A program made the translations under genes and the position numbers. The notes beneath the pieces are model-generated. The model made no database searches. It worked only from the letters and a program-made list of their open reading frames with translations, and was not told the DNA's origin. 64,000 nucleotides of DNA, taken from Mucilaginibacter psychrotolerans (GTDB lineage: Bacteria; Bacteroidota; Bacteroidia; Sphingobacteriales; Sphingobacteriaceae). Below, piece after piece: positions 7,289-15,673 of the stretch (positions are counted from its first letter, which is position 1; each line of letters begins with the position of its first letter). The DNA lies in NCBI RefSeq assembly GCF_004519315.1, contig NZ_SOZE01000013.1:1-64000 (forward strand). Reading direction: 5' to 3'.

Positions 7289-9916
7289 TTAAACCGCTTC
7301 ATTTAAGCACTTTTGCAATACTTCAGCAAATTGCTTGTCATTTGGCGGTGCAAATATCGTGTTGTGCTCGCCGGGGATATCATGCACGTGAACTCCTTTT
7401 AACGCGTATGGTTTCCACCCTAAATATTTAAAATCTTCAATATAAAACGTCTTCTTTTTTGCACGGAATAGCTCAATGCCAACGTTTATTGGCACCAACT
7501 TATAATTGTGCAAAGCGGTTTCGCTCTTCTCATCTATCTCATCGCCGAAAATAAGGATACCCGTTTTTTTCGCAGGGCCTATCTTAAACAGCTTTTTGTA
7601 AACCTTGCGTACCCGCTTTTTTATTTCGCCGCTTTTGTATTCGATAGTTCTTTTTGGGTCGTCGGCAAATAATACCGCTGTATAAGCCACTTGTTTTAAT
7701 ACGCGCCACACAGCCCCGGCTATTTTCGCTTGCAATGTCAAATCTTTTTTGGTGTAATCCGTCGAAGCATCAAACATGGCCAGCATTTTTACATCTTTAC
7801 CCATATCAATCAACTGCCTGGCCATTTCGTAAGCAATTACGCCACCAAGCGAATAGCCTGCTAAGGCATAAGGGCCAACAGCATCGCGGTTTATTATTTC
7901 GTTTACATAGTTGCGGGCAATGTCTTCCATTACATCCAGCGGTTCGTCTACACCGTTAATCCCTTTTGCCTGTAAACCAAATATCGGTTGTTCGGTATCC
8001 ATGTGGCTTGCCAGTGCATTAAACAGCAAAACGTGCAAGCCTGCGCCATGCACTATATAAAGCGGCATTTTGCTCCCTTTTGGCTTAATAGGCACCAACG
8101 AATCCCAGGTGATTGCCTCGGCATTTATCTCCAGCCGGGCGGCAAGCTTTTCTGCCGTGGCGTGTTCAAACAAAGTAGCTAAGGGCAGGCGTTTACCGGT
8201 TGCCTGCTCCAGCCGTGCCATTATCCTAACCGCCACCAGCGACCGGCCCCCAAGTTCAAAAAAGTTATCGAATATGCTTATTTTGGTTAAGCCCATTAGC
8301 TCTTCCCATAAATCTACTACCAGTTTTTCGTTAGTTGTGCGGGGCGCACAATAGGCTTCCGTACGGTTAATGTGGCTATAATCGGGCTTGGGCAGCGCCT
8401 TGCGGTCAATTTTACCGTTTGGTGTGCTTGGTATGGTTTCCATCTCCACAAAATCGTCCGGAACCATGTATTCCGGCAAGGTGGCCAATAATTCGCGCTG
8501 CCATTGTTCGGTAAGCAATTTAAAGTCGGGCGTTTTTTCTCCCTCAGCGGCTAATACAATATAGGCGGCTAAACGCGGGTCGCCGGGCAAATCTTCCCGC
8601 GCAATTACCACCGCTTGTTTAACATCGGGCTGTTTGCCCAGCGCGTGTTCAATTTCTTCCAGCTCAATACGGTACCCTCTAATTTTCACCTGGTGGTCTA
8701 TACGGCCAAGGCAGCTTATCTCGCCGTTAGGGTTAATCTTACCCAAATCGCCCGTACGGTACATTTTATCGCCGGGAATGCCGCTAAAAGGGTTGCTTAC
8801 AAATTTTTCGGCATTCAGTTCCGGCCTGTTTAAATAACCTACCGCAACCCCGTCGCCGCCTATAACAATCTCGCCAATTTCTCCGTCGGGCACCATGGCT
8901 AGGGTTTCGCTCAGTATATAAACCGAAGTATTGGCCACCGGCTTGCCTATCGTAATTTCACTATCGCTATTGATCAGCTTAAGGGTAGACCATATCGTTG
9001 TTTCGGTTGGGCCGTACATGTTCCAAAGCTGGTAACAACGGTGCAATAATTTGGCAGTCAAATCCTTGGTTAATGCCTCGCCCCCGCATAATATCTTTAG
9101 TGGAAGTTGCTCTTCCCAGCCCATTTCAAGCATCATGCGCCAGGTATAGGGTGTAGCCTGAAACATGGTCACCTTTTTTTCCCTTACCATATCCAGCAAT
9201 GCCCGGCCATCTTTAGCCATAATAGAATCAATCAACAATATTTCGGCACCAACACTAAGGGGCAGGTAAATATCCAGGCCGGCAATATCAAAACACACTG
9301 TAGCTGTGGCCATTACCTTATCTGCCGGACTGATGCCGGGCGCCTTTTGCAGGCTCAGCATCAAATTTACCATGCTATGATGCGCAATTTGCACCCCTTT
9401 TGGTTTGCCGGTTGAGCCGGAGGTGTACAATATGTAGGCTAAATCGTCGCCAGTTACCGCTACCTCGGGCTTTAGCGGTGGGTAATCAGCCGATATCAGC
9501 AGGGCATCTTCTATTAAAATCTCCTCGGCGGTTGAGGTAAAATGGCCTTTGTACTTTAAAGAGGTGATGAGTTTTTTAGCGCCGGAATCTTCCAGCATAA
9601 ATTCGATACGGTCTTTAGGGTATTCCGGATCGAGCGGCAGATAAGCAGCGCCCGATTTTAAAATGGCTATCAGCGCAATGATCATCTCGGGGCAACGGTC
9701 GAGCGCAAGGCCCACTACATCCCCTTTTTTAATCTGCTGGTCTACCAGTATTTTTGCGATGCGATTGGCGGTGTGGCTTACCTGCGTATAGGTTAAGGAG
9801 CGATCATCAAACGTTATCGCTATATTATCAGGATAGGTTTTCGCGCTTTCATCGATCAAATCGAACAATGAAATTTCTTTCGGATAGATTACCGTGGTGT
9901 TGTTTAATGATGTCAT
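7289..9916 (-). CDS. Stand-alone NRPS-like enzyme: adenylation - carrier - thioesterase
   Basis: 875 residues, one module with no condensation domain. Adenylation domain at about 15-510: P-loop YTSGSTGKPKG (164-174), A4-type FDIAGLD (209-215), YGPTETT (301-307), GDLGKINPNG (389-398), GRIDHQVKIRGYRIELEE (404-421) and catalytic Lys in PNGKIDRKALP (499-509). Carrier domain at about 525-600 with phosphopantetheine Ser559 in FFELGGRSL. Type I thioesterase at about 615-875 with Ser689 (GYSLGG), Asp716 and His851 (GEHNTIF). Asp210, in the position that usually contacts the alpha-amine, suggests an amino-acid substrate. The product could be a self-condensed or hydrolysed amino acid. Both flanks are repeat-rich; no MbtH-like or phosphopantetheinyl-transferase gene is seen in the window. 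Confidence 0.9.
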   Translation of the reverse strand: MTSLNNTTVIYPKEISLFDLIDESAKTYPDNIAITFDDRSLTYTQVSHTANRIAKILVDQQIKKGDVVGLALDRCPEMIIALIAILKSGAAYLPLDPEYPKDRIEFMLEDSGAKKLITSLKYKGHFTSTAEEILIEDALLISADYPPLKPEVAVTGDDLAYILYTSGSTGKPKGVQIAHHSMVNLMLSLQKAPGISPADKVMATATVCFDIAGLDIYLPLSVGAEILLIDSIMAKDGRALLDMVREKKVTMFQATPYTWRMMLEMGWEEQLPLKILCGGEALTKDLTAKLLHRCYQLWNMYGPTETTIWSTLKLINSDSEITIGKPVANTSVYILSETLAMVPDGEIGEIVIGGDGVAVGYLNRPELNAEKFVSNPFSGIPGDKMYRTGDLGKINPNGEISCLGRIDHQVKIRGYRIELEEIEHALGKQPDVKQAVVIAREDLPGDPRLAAYIVLAAEGEKTPDFKLLTEQWQRELLATLPEYMVPDDFVEMETIPSTPNGKIDRKALPKPDYSHINRTEAYCAPRTTNEKLVVDLWEELMGLTKISIFDNFFELGGRSLVAVRIMARLEQATGKRLPLATLFEHATAEKLAARLEINAEAITWDSLVPIKPKGSKMPLYIVHGAGLHVLLFNALASHMDTEQPIFGLQAKGINGVDEPLDVMEDIARNYVNEIINRDAVGPYALAGYSLGGVIAYEMARQLIDMGKDVKMLAMFDASTDYTKKDLTLQAKIAGAVWRVLKQVAYTAVLFADDPKRTIEYKSGEIKKRVRKVYKKLFKIGPAKKTGILIFGDEIDEKSETALHNYKLVPINVGIELFRAKKKTFYIEDFKYLGWKPYALKGVHVHDIPGEHNTIFAPPNDKQFAEVLQKCLNEAV

Positions 9917-10159
9917 TAATTAGAGAAATGGAATTTTGCGTTAAACCATCAAATGAATTGAAATAGCCATCGTAAAGCTACGATGTTATACGAAAAATAG
10001 AAACTTTGAGTTTGCTGATTTTTTCTGAGGTAAGCCGATTGTGGCCCGCGAGGATGGAATTCGCGCCAATCACTAAGGCGGGGGAGGGGTTAAAAAAGCA
10101 AAGTCGTATGCTACTGTAAAGCGTCCCCGGCTTACGGCCCGTGGTCTTTGAACCTTAAA

Positions 10160-10275
10160 ACGGTCGTCATGTCGAATTTTTTTCAACACTCTATCATAAA
10201 AGTGGCCAATATTCCTAGCCACTTTGCGTACCGTTTACCTGCCGCGTGGGGTGCCGAAATAAGTTCGGCATGAAG
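10160..10275. repeat. Dispersed TTCAACA/TTCGGCA repeat copy
   Basis: Same family as 6996 and 34036: CGTCATG start, CATCATAAAAGT-type core (TATCATAAAAGTGGCC) and terminal TGCCGAA-N5-TTCGGCA hairpin at about 10252-10270. A half-copy of the GCCGCAAGCG MITE (GCGTCCCCGGCTTACGGCC) precedes it at about 10120-10139. Confidence 0.6.
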
Positions 10276-10590
10276 TGGATGGGAAGGTTTAACCCCGATG
10301 CAACCACTCACCGCTCTCCATTCACCACACACTAAATATGGGCCTTCCTGCGGGCCTGCCTGCCTTGTGGGGCACCGAAACAAGTTCGGCATGACGTGGA
10401 TGGGAAGGTTTAACCCCGATGCAACCACTCACCGCTCTCCATTCACCACACACTAAATACGGGCCTTCCTGCGGGGCTACCTGCCGTGTGGGATACCGAA
10501 ATAAATTCGGCATGACGTGGATGGGAAGGTTTAACCCCGATGCAACCACTCACCGCTCTCCATTCACCACATACTAAATATGGGCCTTCT
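10230..10590. repeat. Three tandem copies of a ~121-bp unit
   Basis: Units start near 10230, 10349 and 10470 with the pattern CCTGCC..GTGGG..CCGAAA; the TTCGGCATGA motif recurs at exact 121-nt spacing. Copies are about 90% identical by eye and the last stops at GGGCCTTCT (10590). Each unit includes a TGCCGAA/TTCGGCA-type hairpin. Two short open frames inside read through the repeats and are artefacts. This covers much of the 917-nt gene-free stretch 9917-10833. Confidence 0.8.
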
Positions 10591-10700
10591 AAAGAACACA
10601 TATTTCCAATAAACTTAACACACTTTTTATTGACATTTTATATATTCCTATTTATCTGTTTATCTCGGTGGTAACACAACTTTTAACTACGCAAACCGTT

Positions 10701-10718
10701 CAAAAGTGGGCACTTTTG
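10701..10718. promoter_or_regulatory. 18-bp perfect palindrome, candidate operator
   Basis: CAAAAGTG (10701-10708) and CACTTTTG (10711-10718) form a perfect 8-bp inverted repeat around GG, 115 nt upstream of the ATP-grasp start. It lies outside the tandem repeats in AT-rich, promoter-like DNA and could bind a dimeric regulator. Confidence 0.4.
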
Positions 10719-10833
10719 TTGCTAATTAAGCAGAAAAAATAATTAATTAAAGACCAAAATAATAGCATGTGACATTGCTGTGGTAATTAAATAATACATC
10801 GATAAAAAAGTAATCGCTTAAAACCCTAAATCA

Positions 10834-11718
10834 ATGACGCTATTTGCCTCTTTTTTAAAAAGCAATCAAAAAGGCCGGCTTTTACGTTCCTTAGCTAACC
10901 ATACCCGGTATCAGTTTATTGAAACTATTAAATTGTTGTTTACCCCGGTGCCCGCCATGAAAATTCTGTTTTCGGTAAAACCAGAATGGGAGAAAAAGAT
11001 ACGTAAGGGCTTCCTTTTTACCCGGCATAAACTTTATTTTGAAGCTTTTACTCCCGAAAATATCCGAAATGCAGACCTGGTAGTGCCCTTAACAATAACA
11101 GATTTGCGCATTTTAATTCAAAACCGCCACTTGGCGAGCAATAACGCCATCCCCCTTCCCAATTTGAAGGCTGTTGATATATGCGATGATAAATGGCTTT
11201 TTATACAAACACTTACACATAAGGGCTTTGGGTATGTAATACCAAAGGTTGGCAGTAACCTGCCCTATCCCTATATGTTAAAGAAAAAAACTTCCATTTC
11301 GGGGAGTGACTGTTACCGCATTACAAACGCATGTGATGTAGCAACGTATAAAGATTTGATTGCGCGGCCTGACTTTTTTTGCCAGGAAATAATTAACGGA
11401 ATTTATGAGTATGCAACCCATATAATTTTTAAGAATTGCGAAATCATATCCTCGCTTACCATTGAGTATGAATATCCTACACCCACATCTATCAACGGTA
11501 AAGAAAAATTCATAGCTAAAAACATTGTAGATTGCCAGCAGTTAAGCATATTTTCGGCTATTTTAACATCGATTGGGTTTGAAGGGCAGTGTTGTTTTGA
11601 TTATAAACTTATTGAAGGCCGGCCCTATATTTTTGAAATCAACCCGAGGTTTGGCGGCAGTGTGTGCCGGTATTTCTTTTCATTTATCAACAGAAAACTG
11701 ATTTCAATAAAAAAATAA
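10834..11718 (+). CDS. ATP-grasp domain protein
   Basis: 294 residues from ATG 10834; an internal ATG at 10957 (residue 42) starts a segment beginning KILFSVKPEW and is a reasonable alternative. The clearest signature is FEINPRFGGS at 267-276, the metal/ATP-binding end of ATP-grasp carboxylate-amine ligases; the CQEIINGIYEYATH and GQCCFDYKL segments fit the preceding beta strands. Such enzymes join an acyl-phosphate to an amine or thiol, for example in small peptides or natural products. It is divergent from the adenylation-carrier-thioesterase gene, separated by repeats and a palindrome, so a shared pathway is possible but unproven. Confidence 0.7.
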   Translation: MTLFASFLKSNQKGRLLRSLANHTRYQFIETIKLLFTPVPAMKILFSVKPEWEKKIRKGFLFTRHKLYFEAFTPENIRNADLVVPLTITDLRILIQNRHLASNNAIPLPNLKAVDICDDKWLFIQTLTHKGFGYVIPKVGSNLPYPYMLKKKTSISGSDCYRITNACDVATYKDLIARPDFFCQEIINGIYEYATHIIFKNCEIISSLTIEYEYPTPTSINGKEKFIAKNIVDCQQLSIFSAILTSIGFEGQCCFDYKLIEGRPYIFEINPRFGGSVCRYFFSFINRKLISIKK

Positions 11719-11757
11719 ACAGTAGGCCGGATAAGTGCCCATTGAAAAATGTCCGCC

Positions 11758-11930
11758 GCTGTTGGTCTTGTGACCAACGGCTTTTATGTTGATGAATGAA
11801 ATTACGCCATGAACCTACATTAGCTTGTTTGGTGACAACACCAACGAGGGCGGAAAAATACAAATTTACCTTAATACAGGTCTGGCATTTCTGGCTACTT
11901 TGCAAGCGGGCCACAAGCCGGGGACACTCG
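11758..11930. repeat. GTTGGTC palindrome and half-MITE
   Basis: The palindrome core GTTGGTCTTGTGACCAAC is at 11761-11778, the same as in the 2515-2582 cluster. A diverged relative (TTTGGTGACAACACCAAC) follows at about 11827-11844. At 11891-11930 lies a right-half-only copy of the 202-bp MITE (CTACTTTGC, then GCCACAAGCCGGGGAC). The gap 11719-11996 holds nothing else. Confidence 0.6.
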
Positions 11931-11996
11931 CGCCAGGGTGGGTATTGCATGGTGAAAAGCTTTATCCTTTGCCTGATACAAAAAGGAAAAATTCAA

Positions 11997-12506
11997 TTAA
12001 AGTTTGTCTAAATATCGAAGTTCTTTTTGGGCATATTTTGCTATTTCTAAGTTTCTACTAGCCGCAAGTAATCTTAGCTTATCAATCGCTTTTTCATTTC
12101 CTATTGCAGATAGTGCTTTAATACATTTTTTTGCAAACTGGTAAGTATCGTCATAATCCAAATAGTCAAACTGCATTTCTGTAGCGTCATACAAATAATC
12201 AATTGTTTGAGGTGATTTTATTTCTTTCAATAACATCGCAATATCTTCATGTTTCATATGCCAATTCTCTTTAAGAAGCCGACATAATAACAATAAAAAG
12301 GAATCATTATAAAAACTCAATAGATCTAATAAAAGTATTGATTCTTCCACTAAATCAGCATCTTTATATGCAATTGCCTTTTCAATCAAATGTTTTAAAT
12401 AATTTGCAGAAGGAGCTTTCCCATCGAAATATTGTTTAAGAAAATCCGCTTCATTTATACGCCTCTCATACAATGCTTTTACTATTGAACTGAATTTTGC
12501 TTTCAT
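11997..12506 (-). CDS. Small all-helical protein of unknown function
   Basis: 169 residues, acidic/helical throughout, with a repeated pattern of paired helices (EKAIAYKDADLVEESILLLDLL, ending with AIGNEKAIDKLRLLAASRNLEIAKYAQKEL) that resembles HEAT-like repeats. There is no signal peptide or membrane segment, so it is cytosolic. The gene is visibly more AT-rich than its neighbours and sits between two transposable-type repeats, consistent with recent acquisition. HEAT-like proteins of this size are sometimes immunity proteins; no toxin partner is seen next to it, so no function is assigned. Confidence 0.7.
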   Translation of the reverse strand: MKAKFSSIVKALYERRINEADFLKQYFDGKAPSANYLKHLIEKAIAYKDADLVEESILLLDLLSFYNDSFLLLLCRLLKENWHMKHEDIAMLLKEIKSPQTIDYLYDATEMQFDYLDYDDTYQFAKKCIKALSAIGNEKAIDKLRLLAASRNLEIAKYAQKELRYLDKL

Positions 12507-12567
12507 TGTATCACGCTATAGTTTATGGATTTTTAATAAAAAATATCTAAAGCCGAACCATCAACCT

Positions 12568-12769
12568 CGCTGCCGCAAGCGTCCCCGGCTTGTGGCCCAT
12601 TTGCAAGGTAAACACATGCAAAGCAAATAACAATGGTAATTAACCAACACCAACTGCAAAGCATTAATTCAGTCCCCGCTCTAAAACACAAAATTTACTT
12701 CAATGCCGCATACTTACATACCTGACTACTTTGCGTGCGAGCCACAAGCCGGGGACGCTTGCGGCAGCG
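12568..12769. mobile_element. 202-bp MITE-like element with perfect 29-bp inverted ends
   Basis: The arms at 12568-12596 and 12741-12769 are exact reverse complements over 29 bp (core CTGCCGCAAGCGTCCCCGGC). The 144-nt interior has no gene and shares short words with the 6874-6977 copy. Non-coding DNA with long perfect terminal inverted repeats and several partial relatives in the same window fits a non-autonomous mobile element or large-hairpin repeat. It fills half of the gap 12507-12914. Confidence 0.75.
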
Positions 12770-12914
12770 CAAATGACAACCTCATCTACCAACCCATTCC
12801 CTAACATCCCCCTTCACAATTTCGTAACTAAAACATTACAAGCCCTTAATTGCTTAATCACTAATCCATATTTACTATACTTGCACATTAAATACGATTA
12901 CTGATTTTATTATT

Positions 12915-14885
12915 ATGAGATTAAACCTGTTAGCCGGCTGCGCGCTGGCCATGATGGCCGTTGGCAGTGTTGCCCAGGCACAGCAAACGCCTCCCAGCCC
13001 CGGGGCATCCAACTACAATTACCACGATGCTTTTGCGCCGCTATTCTACACCAAAAATGGCAGCGAATACCGCGCCGCCGATGGGCAGCCTGGTCCTAAA
13101 TACTGGCAAAACCGCGCCGATTACCAGTTAACGGCCCACCTTAACGATCAAACCAACGAAATTTTGGGCACCGAGGCCCTTACTTATACCAATAACAGCC
13201 CCCAAAGCCTAGGCTTTTTGTGGATGCAGCTGGATCAGAACCTGTTCAAGTCAGATTCGCGCGGTACGGCTATTATCCCGCCAAGCGGCAGCCGCAACGG
13301 TGGCCACGGCGATATGGCCGAAGGCGGTTACAAGATAAAATCGGTAAAAATGGGTGGGGTAGATGTTAAATACCTCATCAACGATACCCGCATGCAGATT
13401 TTCCTGCCCGAGTCGGTTAAGCCGAACGGCGGCATCGTGAAGCTGAACATCGAATATTCGTACATCGCACCAGAGTATGGCAGCGACCGTACGGGTATCC
13501 TCACTACCAAAAACGGCAAAATTTATACTATTGCACAATGGTATCCGCGCATGTACGTGTACGATGATGTAATGGGCTGGAACGCCCTGCCATACACCGG
13601 CCCCAGCGAGTTTTACCTGGAGTACGGCGATTTCGACCTGGCGATTACCGCGCCGGCCAACCACATTGTGGTAGCATCGGGCGAGTTGCAGAACCCTGCA
13701 GAGGTTTACACTACCGAGCAATTGAAACGCTGGGCAGATGCCGAGAAGAGCGAAACAACGGTGATCATCCGCTCTGCAGATGAGGTAACCAACGCCGCAT
13801 CGCGACCTGCAGGCAAAAAAGAACTCACCTGGAAATTCAAGATCAAGAACGCCCGCGATGTGTCATGGGCATCATCGGCAGCATTTATTGTTGATGCAGC
13901 TAAGATGAATTTGCCCAGCGGCAAAAAATCTATCGCCATATCGGCCTACCCGGTGGAGAGCAACGGCAACGATGCCTGGGGCCGCAGTACCGAGTACGTA
14001 AAGAAATCTGTTGAATTCAACTCGCAAAAATGGTTTGAGTACCCTTACCCTGCGGCTACTGCTGTTGCGGGTAACGTAGGTGGTATGGAGTACCCGGGCA
14101 TTGTGTTCTGCGGGTACCGCGCCAAAAAGTCCCAGCTATGGGGCGTTAACGACCATGAGTTTGGCCATACCTGGTTCCCGATGATCGTAGGTTCTAACGA
14201 ACGCCTGTACGGCTGGATGGACGAAGGCTTCAATACCTTTATCAACACCCTCACCACCGCCGATTTCAACAAAGGCGAGTACGGCCCCAAACGCCCTACC
14301 GATATGCAGCGCATGAGCAACACCATTACCAACCCAAGCCTGGAGCCGGTATTGAGCAATCCCGAGAATTTGAAAGAAGCCAACAACGGTATCCTGTTAT
14401 ACTTTAAGCCCGGCATGGGCCTTACTCTGCTGCGCGAGCAGATACTGGGTCCCGAGCGTTTCGACTTTGCTTTCCGTACCTATGTGGCACGCTGGGCATT
14501 TAAGCACCCAACACCTGATGATTTCTTCCGCACCATGGAGAACGCCAGCGGCGAGAGTCTGCAATGGTTTTGGAGAGGCTGGTTTGTAAACAACTGGCGT
14601 TTGGATGTTGCCGTAACCGATGTGAAATACGTAGGCAGTGACCCGGCAAAAGGCAGCTACATCACCCTTACCAATATGGAAAAACTGGCCATGCCGGTGA
14701 TATTGGATATCAAAACCGTAAGCGGTAAAGTAAGCAGGTTGAAACTACCGGTAGAGATATGGGAACGCAACAGCAGCTTCGTAGTGAAGTACCCATCTAC
14801 CGAAGAAATAGAATCGGTAACCTACGATCCGGATAAATCACTTCCTGATTACAACCCGGACAATAATGTTTGGAGAAAGCAATAA
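12915..14885 (+). CDS. Secreted M1-family zinc metallopeptidase
   Basis: 656 residues with an N-terminal signal peptide (about 1-22, ...VGSVAQAQ). The gluzincin zinc site is complete: HEFGH at 414-418 with third ligand Glu437 in WMDEGFN, exactly the HExxH-X18-E spacing of M1 aminopeptidases. The segment VGGMEYPG upstream corresponds to the substrate-binding GxMEN loop. Family knowledge suggests removal of N-terminal residues from peptides outside the cytoplasm. A strong terminator follows at once, so it is the last gene of its transcript. Confidence 0.92.
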   Translation: MRLNLLAGCALAMMAVGSVAQAQQTPPSPGASNYNYHDAFAPLFYTKNGSEYRAADGQPGPKYWQNRADYQLTAHLNDQTNEILGTEALTYTNNSPQSLGFLWMQLDQNLFKSDSRGTAIIPPSGSRNGGHGDMAEGGYKIKSVKMGGVDVKYLINDTRMQIFLPESVKPNGGIVKLNIEYSYIAPEYGSDRTGILTTKNGKIYTIAQWYPRMYVYDDVMGWNALPYTGPSEFYLEYGDFDLAITAPANHIVVASGELQNPAEVYTTEQLKRWADAEKSETTVIIRSADEVTNAASRPAGKKELTWKFKIKNARDVSWASSAAFIVDAAKMNLPSGKKSIAISAYPVESNGNDAWGRSTEYVKKSVEFNSQKWFEYPYPAATAVAGNVGGMEYPGIVFCGYRAKKSQLWGVNDHEFGHTWFPMIVGSNERLYGWMDEGFNTFINTLTTADFNKGEYGPKRPTDMQRMSNTITNPSLEPVLSNPENLKEANNGILLYFKPGMGLTLLREQILGPERFDFAFRTYVARWAFKHPTPDDFFRTMENASGESLQWFWRGWFVNNWRLDVAVTDVKYVGSDPAKGSYITLTNMEKLAMPVILDIKTVSGKVSRLKLPVEIWERNSSFVVKYPSTEEIESVTYDPDKSLPDYNPDNNVWRKQ

Positions 14886-14891
14886 ACAACG

Positions 14892-14918
14892 AAACCCGGC
14901 CGCAAGCCGGGTTTTTTG
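14892..14918 (+). terminator. Intrinsic terminator after the M1 peptidase
   Basis: AAACCCGGC (14892-14900) pairs with GCCGGGTTT (14906-14914) around loop CGCAA, followed by T residues. The 9-bp GC-rich stem with poly-T is a textbook rho-independent terminator. Confidence 0.88.
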
Positions 14919-14986
14919 TTGGCATAAATGCTAAATTGGCAAACTATTGCAGCCTTAAGCAAGTTAAACTAAATATACCCGTCGCT

Positions 14987-15673
14987 ATGAAAAAGTTATT
15001 CTCCCTAATTATCCTCACCCTAATCGCAACCACCTTTGCCCAGGCACAGGACCTTTTAAAAGGTACGGTTGTAGAAAACGGTAGCAACACCAAGCTCAAT
15101 AATGTTTTTATCCGCGATGCCAATAACAAGCAGATAACCCTTACGGATAAGAACGGCGATTTTAGTATCAAAACCGCTACAGGGCATACCCTAATATTTA
15201 CTTCGCCTGGCTATACGCCTGATACCTTGTACGTAATTGATTTGCGCCCCACACGGGTGTTGTTGAATTCGGTGGCTATTGCTTTGGGGCAGGTGAATAT
15301 CCGCTCGACGCGTTTGGCTTTCGATCCGCAGAAAGAATACCCGGAGGTTTACACCAAGAGTAGGGTGTACGCTTTTTCGCCCTCTACCTGGTTCAGCAAA
15401 GAAGGGAAGGATGCCCGTAGGTTGAAGAAATACTTTCAGAGCGAAGCGCAGGAGCGGCATGTAGACGAGGTTTTCAATAAGGTTTACGTAGGCAGCATTG
15501 TGCCCCTAAAGGGCCAGGACCTGGAGAATTTCATTACGTTATACCGCCCAACTTATGCGTTTTTGCGCAACAACAATGCAGAATCGTTAGTGGCGTATAT
15601 TAATGATAGCTATAAAAAGTTTGAGGCCCTACCGGCCGATAAGCGCAGCCTGCAGCCACTTACTACCCCGTAA
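14987..15673 (+). CDS. Secreted carboxypeptidase-regulatory-like domain protein
   Basis: 228 residues from the ATG at 14987, which gives a clean signal peptide (MKKLFSLIILTLIATTFAQA); an in-frame start at 14870 lies across the preceding terminator and is rejected. Residues about 24-95 match the beta-sandwich of CarboxypepD_reg-like domains (LKGTVVENGSNTKLNNVFI ... TDKNGDFSI), common in Bacteroidota envelope proteins. The C-terminal half, with a conserved-looking EVYTKSRVYAFSPSTWFSKE segment, is not assigned. Likely a periplasmic or surface structural protein. Its end overlaps the convergent kinase gene by 11 nt. Confidence 0.8.
   Translation: MKKLFSLIILTLIATTFAQAQDLLKGTVVENGSNTKLNNVFIRDANNKQITLTDKNGDFSIKTATGHTLIFTSPGYTPDTLYVIDLRPTRVLLNSVAIALGQVNIRSTRLAFDPQKEYPEVYTKSRVYAFSPSTWFSKEGKDARRLKKYFQSEAQERHVDEVFNKVYVGSIVPLKGQDLENFITLYRPTYAFLRNNNAESLVAYINDSYKKFEALPADKRSLQPLTTP

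Noticed and set aside
10183-10549. Two overlapping minus-strand open frames of 75-81 residues with nearly identical protein text
   Set aside because: They read through the 121-bp tandem units; similarity comes from the DNA repeat, and neither has codon use or a start region like a gene.
10230-10590. Possible CRISPR array
   Set aside because: The 121-bp period is homogeneous, with no short constant repeat alternating with unique spacers, and no cas genes are nearby.
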